From Dactylorhiza incarnata (Eukaryota; Streptophyta; Magnoliopsida; Asparagales; Orchidaceae): DNA of 64,000 nt. Within the stretch, counting starts at the first letter, position 1, and each line of letters opens with the position of its first letter. Where the stretch lies: contig JAWHQI010000121.1 in NCBI GenBank assembly GCA_033032865.1, positions 5,890,001-5,954,000 of the forward strand, in the 5' to 3' direction. Both the position numbers and the translations under genes were made by a program. A model generated the notes under the pieces. The model worked only from the letters and a program-made list of their open reading frames with translations, did no database searches and was not told where the DNA came from. Below are positions 53,258-64,000 of this stretch, piece after piece.

Positions 53258-55511
53258 TGATAGGAAAATTATTTTCCCGAAATAGATTCGGTAAGAAAAT
53301 AATTTTATTTAATTTGCTAAGAGGCAAGCGCACCTATCGCGTGTAGTATATATATGATATAAATATCATAATATAATCGTATTAGTCCTGGGTCCCGTCG
53401 AGTATTGTTACTTCGAGCTACGCGTATTGTTTTATCGGGTATAAAAGGATGAAAGTTTATGCATTAATTTGAATAACAAAAAGAAAAGCATGACAAAAAG
53501 AAAAACATAACAATCGCGGGCTTGGTGTGCGTTTAGCAAAAACCAAGAAAAGCGATAGAAAAGACAGAAAATGCTAAGTTATGAAAGCTTTAAAGAAAGC
53601 AGAAAAGCTACCTATGAAAGCTGTAAATAAAGCAGAAAAGCTAGTTTATGAAAGCGATAAAGAAAGCATTAAAATCTAATTATGAAAGCCATAAAATCTA
53701 ATTATCAAAGCTTTAAAACTAATTATGAAAGCATTTAAAACTAATTATGAAAGCATTTAAAACTATTCTCATACACTCACACACCCAACAAAAAATTAAA
53801 ATAAAAGAAAATAAAAGAAGAACAATAATCTCATACACACACACACCCAACAAAAATTAAAAAAGAAAATAAAAGAAAAGACAATTAAACTCATACACTC
53901 ACACACCCAACATGAAATGAAACTAAGTTAAAATAAAATAAAATCTATACTAACACACACACACACACACATATATACAATGAGACAAAGAAAGTGAAAA
54001 CAACAAAATAAAACAAAACAAAACAATTTAATTAACCACCTACACTCACACACACTAATAACAAAACATCTAAAAATTATAACAAAACTAAAAACAAGAT
54101 AATTACACTCATACACACACACACTCTAATTAAAATGACAAAAAAAAACAAGACATGAAAGAGATTACAAAAAAAAGAAAAACAAAACAAAAGAAAAAAA
54201 GAGAATAACATGAAGAACACTAGAAGAACAAGATGAAAAATAAGATGAACACTTTTCTATTTTATTAAGCCAAAAATTTTTACATAACAAAGAGATGACA
54301 ATGGATACCAAAGAGAGGAAATAAAATTAAAAACACAAATTAAAACAATAAATACAAAGGGTGGAACACAAATCCCCTAAACTTATTAGGATTTGTGAAC
54401 CTTTTAACCTATGGCCAACCCCATCTATTTATAGCAAAAGATTGGGGTGCCAATAGCAAAAATAAAGAAGACAAGGTGGCTTCTAGAAGGAGAAGAGGCC
54501 AATTTGGAATTGATCTCTTAGGGGGTGCGGTTAGCATGGCTGGAAGGGTGCTAGCTGGAGGAGCAGCTGGCGGGCTGGGCAGGGGCGCGGGCTGGTGGGC
54601 AGCGGGCAGGCAGCTGGCGGGCTGGGCAGGGCGGCAGCGGGCACGGGCAGGGCGCGGGCAGCAGGGGCGGCTAGCTGGATTTAATCCAGCAAAAAGGCGC
54701 TGGCCAGGTTTCGAACCCGTGACCTCAAGGAGGCTAGCCAGAGTCAGGTCCACTGGAGCAAGCGCGCTGTTCTGAAATATAAGGGGATATATTATATATA
54801 TAATATTAGCGTCAGAATTTATAAAAGACAAAAAGAGTGGGAGACAAGCGGCGCAGCTTTAATCTGATTAATTATGATTGCGCCAGGACTCGAACCCTGG
54901 GCAGCAGCAGAGCAAGCCAAGACTCGAACCAGTGAGCCAAGCGGCTCCTTCAACATACTAAGAGCAATAAATATATTTATTATAATCAGCACAGATTTTT
55001 TTATTTTTTAATTTAATTTTCATTCAATTTACAAAATTACTTATAAGATTATATTTTAATATATACTCTCTATTTATTTATTATATATATTGATAATATA
55101 TATACACTTATTATTATTACATATTAATATATATATATATATATATTTCAATATATATAATAATATATACTTTATTTTATATACTATTATTTTTATATAT
55201 ATTCTTATCATTATTATAATATATATTTTATTATATATCTTATTTATTTATATATACACTTATTATTATTACATATTAATATATATATACTTATTATCTC
55301 ATATATACATATATACATTTTATTATTACATATACACATATATATGTATTAAAAATATATCAATATTTATTTATACTTATAATAATTACATATATTTACA
55401 AACAAGATAAAAACAAGCTATTATTTACATAATTTGCATATTGCATGTACAAAAATACCCAAATTAGGCTTTGAAATTATATTAAAAATATGCAATATTT
55501 TCTATTTATCA
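53258..55511 (-). repeat. S1, single LTR (2254 bp) of another Athila-like family
   Basis: Ends are TG...CA (plus: tgatagg... at 53258, ...atttatca at 55511). The minus-strand end resembles other Athila-like LTR ends here (aggcaagcgcacctatcgcg on plus, 53328 on). TATA on minus near 54426-54434. A GC-rich block of direct repeats (gctgggcaggg) is at 54535-54680. Three tRNA B-box-like motifs (on minus gggttcgaaacc, gggttcgagtcc, tggttcgagtc) lie at 54712-54735, 54885-54900 and 54922-54934. An AT microsatellite is at 55060-55400. No 5-bp target duplication; instead the flanks are a perfect 170-bp repeat. Confidence 0.75.
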
Positions 55512-55681
55512 CCCGCTCACAAAGATTTGAGCATCTTTGAATATGCTTGGCCAATTAAAGCCAGCACTAAGCACTTTGTGGGCGGTGCGGTTTGCTTGAT
55601 AATGCCCGCCAATTGGACCTTCATGAACATGCTTTAAAATTTTAAAACCTTCTTCCCGGGAAACACATCTTCTTACCACCT
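55512..55681. repeat. 170-bp duplication, copy 2
   Basis: Perfect copy of 53088-53257, directly joined to the RNase H side of T1 at 55682 and to S1 at 55511. It is in the same orientation as copy 1. Confidence 0.9.
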
Positions 55682-57159
55682 GATCCGCACAAATGCGAAA
55701 TAGAAAGGGGTCCTACCAAAAATAATACTTCAACTCAGAAAAGAATTTCTTCTTTTGCTGAGACGAGTACTCATTTGGGAGGACACGGGCCACAAGATAG
55801 TTGGTCAGGTCGGCAAACCAGGGGGTAGAAGAAGAAACGTTTAAAAGGCATTCATCTGGAAAAGAATCATGAAGCAAATTTTCATTTAAGGTTCCTATCT
55901 CAGGATTTTCAAGTCGAGAAAGATAATCAACCGCTAAGTTTTCCGCTCCTTTCTTATCCCGGATCTCCAAGTCGAATTCCTGAAGTAAGAGGATCCAACG
56001 AATAAGACGCGGCTTGGCATCCGATTTAGAAAGGAGGTACTTCAAGGCGGAATGATCTGTGAAAACGATAACTTTAGAAAGAGTAACATATGGTCAGAAT
56101 TTATCAAAAGCGAAAATAACAGCTAGGAGTTCCTTTTCAGTGGTGGTGTAATTTTCTTGTGCTGAGTTGAGAGTTTTGCTAGCGTAGTAGATTGGGTGGA
56201 AGTTTTTATCTAGTCGTTGTCCTAGCACAGCACCTACCGCAAAACTACTCGCATCACACATAATTTCAAAAGGTAATTCCCAAACTGGGGCGATCATAAT
56301 CGGAGCATTTATAAGTTTTGATTTAATTGATTCAAATGCAGCTAAACATGAATCATCGAAATTAAAAGTGGTATCTTTTTTCTAAGAGTTGGGTTAGAGG
56401 CTTGGTGATTTTTGAAAAATATTTTATGAAGCGCCTATAAAACCCCGCGTGCCCAAGAAAACTTCTAATCGCTTTAACGTTCGTAGGCGGCGACAGTTTC
56501 TCAATCACCTCGACCTTTGCTCGATCGACCTCGATTCCCCTAGCAGAGATTTTATGACCTAGAACTAACCCTTCTCTCACCATGAAATGGCATTTCTCCC
56601 AGTTTAAAACCAGATTCGTTTCCTCGCATCGCTCTAACACCTTAGCTAGATTTTGTAAACAAAAAGAAAAAGAATCACCGAAAACCGAAAAGTCGTCCAT
56701 AAAGATTTCCATTATATTTTCTACGTACTTATCAAAAATTGCTAACATACACCGTTGAAAGGTGGCTGGTGCGTTGCAAAGACCGAAAGGCATTCTACGA
56801 TAGGCAAAAGTATGAAGGGGAACGTGAATGTTGTCTTCTCTTGGTCCTCGGGCGCGATAGGGATTTGGAAATATCCCGAGATACCGTCGAGAAAACAATA
56901 AAAACTATGCCCAGATAAACGTTCTAAAATCTGATCGATATAGGGAAGGGGGAAGTGATCTTTACGAGTGGCATCGTTTAATTTACGGTAATCGATGCAC
57001 ATCCTCCATCCCGTTACCGTCCTAGTTGGAATCAAATCGTTATTCTCGTTTGCTACCACCGTAATCTCACCTTTCTTTGGCACTACCTGGACTGGACTCA
57101 CCCACTTACTATCCGAGATTGGATAAATTATCCCCGCATCTAATAACTTAAGCACTTCT
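55682..57159 (-). pseudogene. T1 reverse transcriptase and RNase H remnant
   Basis: Minus strand. The RT begins VLKLLDAGIIYPISDSKWVS, continues TRKDHFPLPYIDQILERL, shifts frame near 56820, and resumes with FAYRRMPFGLCNAPATFQRC and the catalytic FMDDFSVFG. Another frameshift is near 56378. RNase H follows (EIMCDASSFAVGAVLGQRLD, YTTTEKELLAVIFAFDKF). A TGA after DKF near 56094 fits a CGA-to-TGA change, and a TAG near 55713 follows KYYFW. RT copies element RNA into DNA; this copy is dead. Confidence 0.9.
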
Positions 57160-58454
57160 CCCTTTACGACTCTTTCATGTTTGGATTAAGACGACGTTGA
57201 GATTGGACTACACTTTTAGAATTCTCTTCGCAAAATATTTTATGCGTGCAAAAAGAAGGGCTTATGCCAGAAATATCATAAATTTGCCACACTATAGCTC
57301 GACGATGCCTTTGTAGAACTTCGATCAATTGATCGTTTTCGGATTGAGAAAGAAATGCCGAGACTATAACGGGCAACGTAGAATTTTTTCCGAGAAAAGC
57401 ATATTTTAGATGTTCGGGGAGCGGTTGTAATTCAAGAGTGGGTGGTTCATCATAAGAGTTTTTTAAAACATTTTCTTTTTCAAAAGTCAGATTTTCAAAA
57501 AAAATTTGTCGAAAAACAGGTTCATTTTCAAAATTAGTTTGTACGGACATAGCCGTGTCCTCAAAAAGAGTTGGAGACATTTCAGAAATCGAAGAAGAAA
57601 ATTCATTTGAAGAGATGTTTGAAAGAAAAAGGGAGGAGTCTTCATTTAAAACATCAAGAAAGAAACACGAGTCATCATTTTTCAAAGGATGTTTCATTGA
57701 GTCATTAATTGAAAACGTGACTTCATCATCGCCCACATGAAGACATAGCTTCGCATTACTTACATCAATAAGTGCTTGAGACGTGGCTAGGAAGGGACGA
57801 CCAAGGATAAAAGGGACCTCAACGTCCTCTTCGATATCGAGAATGACAAAATCCACCGGGAAGATGAATTTGTCGACCTTCACTAATACGTCTTCAACAA
57901 TTCCTAGTGGATACTTGACCAACCGATCAGCTAATTGGATACTCATACGTGTAGGGCTTAGAGTGCCCAATCCTAACTTCTTAAACAAAGAAAACGGCAT
58001 CAAGTTGATGCTCGCACCTAGATTCGCTACAACGTCTTTTACGGAAAGATCACCAAAAACACATGGAATAGAAAAGCTACCCGGATCTTTTATCTTTTTA
58101 GGGAGATTAGTATTTTTAATAACCGCCGAGCACTCTTCATTTAACGTTACATGAGATAAATTTTCCAGTTTCTTTTTGTTTGTTAGCAAATCCTTAAGAT
58201 ATTTAGCGTACTTAGGCATTTGACTAATTGCTTCATGAAAGGGTAAATTAATGTGGATTTGCTTAAACATTTCCAGAAAACGTTGGTACTGGTCATCTAG
58301 CTTATCTTTCCTAAGCTTAGCGGGGTAGGGCGGCGGAGGAAATTCTTTTAAAACTTCATTCGTTTGAAACATAGGTTTCTCTCTTTCTAAAACAATCTCT
58401 TCTTTTTCATTTTCTATCGCAACAACAGTCGGTTCAGCAGTAGGAGAGGCCCTT
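57160..58454 (-). pseudogene. T1 gag end and protease remnant
   Basis: Open on minus over most of its length. Motifs in order: EFPPPPYPAKLRKDKLDDQY and HINLPFHEAISQMPKYAKYL (Athila-type region), then the aspartic protease with ANLGASINLMP and EVPFILGRPFLATS. The catalytic Asp of the usual DLGAS is Asn here (codon 58022-58024). A frameshift near 57160 separates it from RT. The high-coordinate end joins gag in frame across S2. Confidence 0.87.
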
Positions 58455-60055
58455 GATATAGAAATTGAAGTTCTGCAAAAGCCTTTCTCGATGCGATAAG
58501 AATTCGACGGGCGCTTTCGAGGCGTATCACGAGTAATCCTACTTCGAGAAACTAACCATTATCCTACCTATCGAGATGATAAAAGTAATAGTCTTTCCTT
58601 TTTCAGATTATCGACGTTTATGCCGCGGCGGCGGCGCCGAAATCTAAAAATAAGTTAAAAAGAAAAGGAGAATGTTTTTGCAAGTTTTTTGTTAATATAA
58701 TCCAAACTACTCATTCGAAAAGGCAAGTATACCTTATCGCGTATAGTATATGATATTTAAAAGAAAATATCAAGGTCATATTAGACTTGGGGCTGTCGAG
58801 TACTTCTACTTCGAGAAAGCTAACTATTATTTTATCGGTAATAAAATTTGATTAGAGAGCGTAATTAAAATTAACTAAAAAAGAGAACATTGAAAAGAGG
58901 AAAACAAAACTTGAAATAGCTTGCTAAAAATTAAGGTTAAATTCAATTCAAAGCTTGCGAAAATCAAGAACAACTAATTGCTTGCTAAAGGAAAAATTAA
59001 AACAAGAAAGAGAGAGAAGAGGAGAAGAGGAGATTTTTGCATAAATGAAAGGAAGCTTAAAATTTCATTACCATAAAAAGAAAACATTACATGAAATGAA
59101 AACTAAGTTACATTGCATGAAAGTAAAACTAAATTACCTTGCATGAAATGAAAATAACAAGACATTAAAAAGGAAATAAGAAAATTACATGAAATTAAAT
59201 CTAAACCTAAAACATGAAGAAATAAGGAAAACTATACAAGAACAGCCCAAATGGGCATGGGGAAGGGGGCCTTTTTGCTGGAGGGGAGCCTATGAATTTA
59301 TAGGAAAAATTTCCAGGTTACACGCCCTCCGTGACTTAGGGCGTGTAATACTTGTTCTGCAGCGGGGACAATGGCGTGGGCGATTGCGTGACGGCGGGAG
59401 AAATTCGGGCATTACACGCCCGTGTAACATGGGTCACGGCCGTGTACCTGGGACGTGTAATTACTGATCTGCACGGCTGGGAAGGCGGCATGGAGCTTGC
59501 GTGACGGCGGGAGAAAATCGTGCATTACACGGGCGTGACATTTGGGTCACGGGCGTGACTCAGGGCGACTTCAATCAATGCATCATGGGCTTGAATTCGG
59601 TGCGACAGAAAGCAGGGATCATGCGCAAAAGTCACGGGCGTGACTCAGGGCAACTTCAATCAATGCAGCATGGGTCAACTTCTCGACGGCGGCTGTCAGG
59701 TCCACGTGGAAAGCTTGATGTGATCTCTAAAGTTACACGCCCTTGGTCACGGGCGTGACCAAGGGGCGTGACACAGGTCACGGGCGTGACCTGTGTATTT
59801 TGGCTCTAATCGCATCAGCAGCAACTCTGGGAGTGTATTATGATTACACGCCCTTGGTCACGGGCGTGACCTAGGGCATGTACTATGAAATTTGACCAAA
59901 ATCTCCAGAAAATCTGCAAAACAAAAATACAACTATATTTAGAACTAAAATTATAAAAGAAGTGATTTTTAACTAAAATATAAATAATATTTACAAAATT
60001 ATACTAAACTTAACCTAAATACTATAATTAAAATACGCATAAATCCTACTTATCA
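58455..60055 (-). repeat. S2, solo LTR (1601 bp), target duplication GCCCT
   Basis: Plus ends tgatatag and tacttatca, flanked by GCCCT at 58450-58454 and 60056-60060. Removing it rejoins the T1 frame (EEPEVRA with SPTAEPT). TATA on minus is near 59295-59303, with an inverted-repeat block at 59315-59880. Around 58690 there is a second LTR-end-like text (tgttaatataatcc... aaggcaagtatacc), so the segment may be chimeric. Confidence 0.8.
59742..59796. repeat. Two perfect inverted repeats in S2
   Basis: cttggtcacg-gg-cgtgaccaag at 59742-59763 (10-bp stem) and acacaggtcacg-gg-cgtgacctgtgt at 59771-59796 (12-bp stem). Further gtcacgggcgtgac units lie between 59315 and 59880, upstream of the TATA box in the LTR's own orientation. 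Confidence 0.85.
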
Positions 60056-60415
60056 GCCCTCACCTCTGGCTCTTCCCTTGTGGTGGGCTCGTGGACTACT
60101 TTGCCGCTCCGAAGGGTGATCGCTTTCGCGTGTTCCCTTGGGTTTGGCTCAGTATTTGAGGGAAGAGTCCCAGGTGGTCTCTCGTAGATAGCCTTAGCTA
60201 GTTGGCCGACCGTGGTTTCAAGGTTTTTCATCGACCCTGTTAAGTTTCTAATGGTCGCCTCATTCGAATTTATATATTTAGAAAGCATTTCCTCCAAAGA
60301 TCGAGGTTTTGGAAAATTTTGATTTTGATTTTGTGGTGGTGGTGGAGTGAAATCATGTGGTGGACGTGCGGTGCTTGCGGGATTACTCCATGAAAAATTA
60401 GGATGGTTACGCCAT
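60056..60415 (-). pseudogene. T1 gag, C-terminal part
   Basis: Minus strand, open: WRNHPNFSWSNPASTARPPH, then PRSLEEMLSKYI, a coiled-coil-like stretch (ATIRNLTGSMKNLETTVGQL), PPGTLPSNTEPNPREHAKAI and TLRSGKVV, all usual for Athila/Tat Gag C-termini. It lies between S2 and S3 and is in frame with the protease part when S2 is removed. Confidence 0.87.
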
Positions 60416-61661
60416 TGTTGGGTATTGTATCCACAATAGCCCTGATTTGAAGAAGTCCCCTTCAAACTAGGATGAATTGTAATTGTATTTGATTATGCAC
60501 TTTAGCTATGTTGTGACAGGTCATTCCACTCTAGGTACAAACCAATGTCAGTTTTCAATGAGTCGTCAAACACAGGCTTGTGCAATGTAATCCCTCATTG
60601 TATAGACCAAAGTGTTGGCTCATGTGAAATCTCTCTATTGGGATGTACCTCATTTCCTAAGTGCAAGAGAAGGAGGACTGGAGCTGATGGTGGACTTTTC
60701 ATAGAAAGGAATTTTTCCAAGTAAAATTCGGTTATATCATTTAACCGAATTCGATTCGGTTATTGCCATTCGGTTATATCATTTAACCGAATTCGATTCG
60801 GTTATTGCCATTCGGTTATACCATTTAACCGAATCGGTCTGCAGTAATTCTTCCGGTTCGTTTTTGAATGCGCGTTTCTTAGGGCTTCTCCTATGTACAG
60901 TACACGTGGAGTTAGATCCGTATTTCGCGCATATGACCGTTGTAGAAGACCGTATAAATACTCCTGTTGTATTTCCGTTTAGCCCTAATCTAATCCAATC
61001 AATCTGAATCGAATCAAAAATCGCGAATCAAACAGAAAGAATCGCAAGTCTCGACCGATCTCTCTCGCGCTCAAGTTTCATCTCCGTCAAAGCTGCGATT
61101 CGTGATTCGTCTTCTACAGATTCAAGCATCTCAGATCCAGTAAAGAATCGCTCAAGATTTCTTCGTTCTTCCTCTAAAAGTATTGAGATTCTTTGTCAAG
61201 AAGAAGAAATCTATTTCTCAAGACCTGAAGAAAAACTTCATCTGAAGTTTAAGAAGATTGTTTCAAATCTACGTTGTGTTGTAATAAACAATTTTATAAA
61301 CGTTGTAGGAAGCTTGCTTCCAAGTGTTGTGTAGATCCTTGTTTAAGGATTGAGTTGTAGGAGTTGTTTTTTACTCCGAGTTGTAGGAGTGGTGCACTCC
61401 GAGTTGTAGGAGTTCTTACTCCGAGGTGTAAGATTATTTTAATCTGAGTTTGGTGAAGTAGCCGAATCTAGCCTCGAAGAGCTAGATAGGCGAGGCGGGA
61501 AAGAGGAGTACCCACATCGGGGAACCTCTATAAAATCCTTGTGTCTGTGCTGTGCTTTATTGTGTGCTTTTCTGTGTTATAATTCTTAATTCCGCGTAAA
61601 GACATAGAATCCACCTATTCACCCCCCTCTAGGTGATTTAGGCCGCAACTAGATACTTTCA
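60416..61661 (+). repeat. S3, solo LTR (1246 bp), probably Ty1/copia, target duplication GCCAT
   Basis: Starts tgttgggtattgtatcc and ends gcaactagatactttca, flanked by GCCAT at 60411-60415 and 61662-61666. TATA box (tataaata) at 60953-60960. The end text attcacccccctctagg is familiar from plant copia LTRs. A 42-bp repeat with a 9-bp-stem hairpin (attcggtta...taaccgaat) occurs three times at 60726-60835, upstream of the TATA box. Confidence 0.85.
60726..60835. repeat. 42-bp tandem hairpin repeat in S3
   Basis: attcggtta starts at 60726, 60768 and 60810, each followed after 7 bases by taaccgaat. The period is exactly 42 bp. The loop differs by one base in the third unit. Confidence 0.9.
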
Positions 61662-62746
61662 GCCATCCAGGTTGATATGAATTAGACGCAACATTAAAAC
61701 CAGGAGGAGCAGAAAAATTAGAAAAATTGTTTTGAGCAGACCTGGGTATGTTCCCAGATAATCCACCTGCTCGGCAGCAGCAGCATTTGCATGTTCATGT
61801 ACCTGAATAGCGGAGGCAGCAGTCATTTCCGTTACTTTCTTGTTCAGCATCTCTACTTGAAGCGCCAGTTGGGACACGGAGTCCACTTCGTAGATACCTG
61901 CAGGTTTAATTAGGCGAGACCTAGGAGAATTCCACTTATAGGTGTTCATCGCCATATCCTCGATAAGCTCAAGAGAACTCTCCGGATTTTTTCTGTTCAA
62001 AGAACCACCGGAAGCGGCATCTATCATTTGCTTTGTCTCTTGATTTAGCCCGTTATAGAATGTCTGGACCTGTAACCATACAAGCAGAGCATGATGGGTG
62101 CAGCGTCTCAAAAGTTCCTTGGACCTCTCCCAAGTGTCATAGAGGGTCTCAGAATCGATTTGACTAAAAGAACAAATATCAGTTCGAAGTTTAGCAGTTT
62201 TAGCGGGGGGGGGGGGGGGGGGGGGGAATACCTAGCAAGAAATTTTTCTGTTAAGATGTCCCAAGTAGTGATTGATCCTCTTGGGAGAGAACTCAACCAC
62301 TATTTGGCTTTTGTTCTTAAGGAGAAGGGGAAGAGTCTTAGCCTAATCGCATCATCTGAGACACCATTAATTTTGAATGTATCACAGATCTCAAGGAAGC
62401 TAGTAATATGCAAGTTCGGATCTTCATCTGGTAATCCGTCGAACTGCGCATACTGTTGCACCATTTGTATAGTGTCGGGCTTAAGCTCAAAATTATTGTT
62501 CGCAATTGCAGGTCGAAAAATGCTTGATTCTGTCCCCTCCAGGTTGGGTCGAGCATAATCGGACATAGTCCTTTGATGAACGTTACCTGGGTTGGGTTCT
62601 CCCATTTCAGAATTAAGATCACAATCACCGTTAGAATCCTCAACCGTATCCTGAGAAGTGGAACCCCCGAATCGTAAATTTCTCCGAAAGGAGCGTTCGA
62701 TTTCCGGGTCCAAATCAACAAGTAACGATGAATTCGTGCGGTTCAT
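61662..62746 (-). pseudogene. T1 gag, N-terminal part
   Basis: Minus strand from ATG 62746 (MNRTNSSLLVDLDPEIERSF). The gag core includes RLRLFPFSLRTKAK and LIEDMAMNTYKWNSPRSRLI. Frame breaks occur near 62300, at a 22-base poly-G run (62205-62226) and near 61760. It continues after S3 at 60415. Gag would form the particle. Confidence 0.85.
62205..62226. repeat. 22-base poly-G run in T1 gag
   Basis: Reads as polyproline on minus, where related Gags have a short Pro pair (G1 and G2 read FLAKFHPVDK here). Slippage expansion or artefact, as with the run at 1198-1228. Confidence 0.85.
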
Positions 62747-63050
62747 GCATTAGCAGGAAGAAAAGGGAAAGAGGGGAAAATAAACGAAAGTGAAGAAAAA
62801 AAACAAGATTAAAAATGATAATGATTTTTTTAGGCGGATTATATTAGTCCTGGACTTCCCGAGATCTGCCCTGTGAGGGGTTTGCAACAGTACTAGAGGC
62901 TATGATGGGAATTCAATCCCAAAGCGTCCTTTCCAGGAATTTAGGTGGGATAGAAAAACGATGATGTGGGTTGATTATAATATATATAATATTTTTTTTT
63001 GGATTTTTGTAGAAGTAATAGTGACGGCATTTTCTTAATATTGACAAATG

Positions 63051-63068
63051 TCCCCGGCAACGACGCCA
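63051..63068 (-). other. T1 primer binding site and leader
   Basis: On minus tggcgtcgttgccgggga, one mismatch from the tRNA-Asp complement, 6 bases inside the LTR. The leader 62747-63050 has no ORF of note. Confidence 0.88.
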
Positions 63069-63074
63069 AAAACT

Positions 63075-64000
63075 TGGTGATTTGAATTGACTATCAACCC
63101 GAAGAGGCAAGTGTACCTATCGAATTGTAGTACCAAGGTAGTATTTAAAACACGGGGCTGTCAAGTATTACTACTCACGCTTCCAACTATTATCCTACCG
63201 TACGATTGGTGGGGTAATTTTGAGAATTTTTAAGACAAAACTAAAGCTGAAATTAAGACGATAAAACAGATTAAGAAAAATAGCATCTGATCAATGATTC
63301 ACCATGAAAAGAGATGAGAAGGATAAAAATTTATCTTTATAATTGCAAACCAAACTCGACCGTGACGGATCCGAAAATAAGAAGTAATCTCGCTAGAGCA
63401 TTAAATCTCCTAACTTCTAGACGATTTGACCGAAATCTCTTTGCAAATCAAAAGGGTCTAAAGTTGCATTATTGAAATGATCCGCACTATTGGATTTGAC
63501 TCCAATCCGGAGAATTTACGTCGCCTATCTCTAGGATTGCGTGCAACTCCTTCCTTCTTCGAGTGATCTTTCAAATCAACGAGTCTCTCGACTTCTATGA
63601 AATGATATCAAATAGCCTACTACCTTATACCGGAAATACGGAGTCGACGCAAAAAATAATCAAAGAAGGATCGAGCCGAGTTTAACAAAAATAAAACTAA
63701 GACAAATAAAATTTCATCTCAAATCATGGATCCTCATGATCAAATGCTAACGGAAATTAGTTACGCATAATGGAAATTGAGACGAAGGTAGAAAAGAAAG
63801 CTTGCATTTCATTGATTGATAAAAGAAGAGTACAATAATAAAAGTAAAATGACAATAATATTCTTAAGAAAAAGGAGTACAAAACATGGAGAACTAAAAG
63901 CTTGAACAAAAATTACAACTCTCTCTTGATCTCTTCCTTGCTCTCTTGCCAAAAGTTCTTCTTTTATGCATGAGACATGGGCTCCTTTTATAGATGGAGG
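63075..64000 (-). repeat. T1 5' LTR, partial
   Basis: Begins tggtgatttgaattgac on plus and follows the 3' LTR (42002 on) base for base with about a dozen changes and two 1-bp indels, up to the window end. TATA on minus at about 63985-63992. By comparison with the 3' LTR it should end some 750 bp beyond the window. Confidence 0.9.

Larger units (their letters stand above)
42002..64000 (-). mobile_element. T1, Athila-like Ty3/gypsy element with nested insertions
   Basis: 3' LTR 42002-43681, interior to 63070, 5' LTR from 63075 beyond the window end. It has a tRNA-Asp-type primer site, a gag with PPGTLPSNTEPNPREHAKAI, a protease, Athila-like RT (FMDDFSVFG), RNase H and integrase, all with frameshifts or stops. 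No env-like ORF is apparent. Insertions G2, S1, S2 and S3 interrupt it. The LTR copies differ at about a dozen sites over the 925 bp that can be compared, so it is older than E3 but not ancient. Confidence 0.9.

Noticed and set aside
54395..54775. Gly/Ala-rich ORF of 126 codons on plus (and Pro-rich mirror on minus)
   Set aside because: Covers the GC-rich gctgggcaggg repeats of S1; composition artefact.
54885..54940. Genuine tRNA gene on minus in S1
   Set aside because: B-box-like motifs are present, but I cannot fold a complete cloverleaf with A box, anticodon arm and acceptor stem.
55090..55410. 106-codon Ile/Tyr-rich ORF on plus
   Set aside because: Produced by the AT microsatellite in S1.
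60416..60465. Apparent N-terminus of T1 gag (MKGTSSNQGYCGYNTQQ)
   Set aside because: These codons are from the solo LTR S3; gag continues on the other side of S3, as shown by the GCCAT duplication.

Overview
This window is nuclear plant DNA, and I see no convincing intact host gene in it. The evidence is dense nested LTR retrotransposons of the Ty3/gypsy Athila type (primer sites complementary to the 3' end of plant tRNA-Asp, Athila-like gag/RT/integrase), Ty1/copia elements of the TNT1-94 type (initiator-Met-tRNA primer site), and one CACTA-like transposon end. I cannot name the species. Labels used below: A = family encoding only a two-zinc-knuckle protein (copies E1, E2, E3); G = family encoding only gag-protease (G1, G2, fragment F); T1 = pol-bearing Athila-like element; C1/C2 = copia elements; S1-S3 = single LTRs; P = the repeat into which most of these are inserted. 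Coordinates and differences between copies were read by eye.

Layout. 1-3960: E1 (minus strand, runs off the left edge) with its LTR. 3961-5671: a recombined patch holding a remnant of another A element, an intron-bearing gene fragment, and an LTR-like segment. 5672-10364: E2 (plus, lacks its 5' LTR). 10365-10517: protease fragment F. 10518-42001: repeat P, broken by E3 (12251-19042, target duplication GTAAT, intact and very young) and by copia C1 (20014-38881, minus, GTCAT). C1 is itself split by G1 (23907-37719, ATCAA), and G1 is split by C2 (27120-33683, ATACA), a copia element with an intact 1360-residue polyprotein. 42002-64000: T1 (minus), whose 5' LTR runs off the right edge. T1 is broken by G2 (45452-51943, GTGGC), S1 (53258-55511), S2 (58455-60055, GCCCT) and S3 (60416-61661, GCCAT).

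How the parts relate. A and G share LTR termini, polypurine tracts and about 1.7 kb of 3' non-coding interior, yet carry unrelated proteins and no reverse transcriptase or integrase. T1 carries those enzymes, now decayed, and shares two non-coding boxes with A and G in the same order. The simplest reading is a parasite/helper set: A and G RNAs carry cis signals recognised by enzymes of a T1-like element. E3 has almost identical LTRs, so a helper has been active recently.

Other patterns: most LTR families here carry a cluster of short CG-rich inverted repeats upstream of or around the TATA box, with motifs that differ between families; A, G and T1 each carry three polypurine-tract-like motifs; and several junctions are unusual (a 170-bp perfect duplication around S1, a target duplication on the wrong side of a C1 LTR, and an A-family LTR with a primer site on one side and a polypurine tract on the other).
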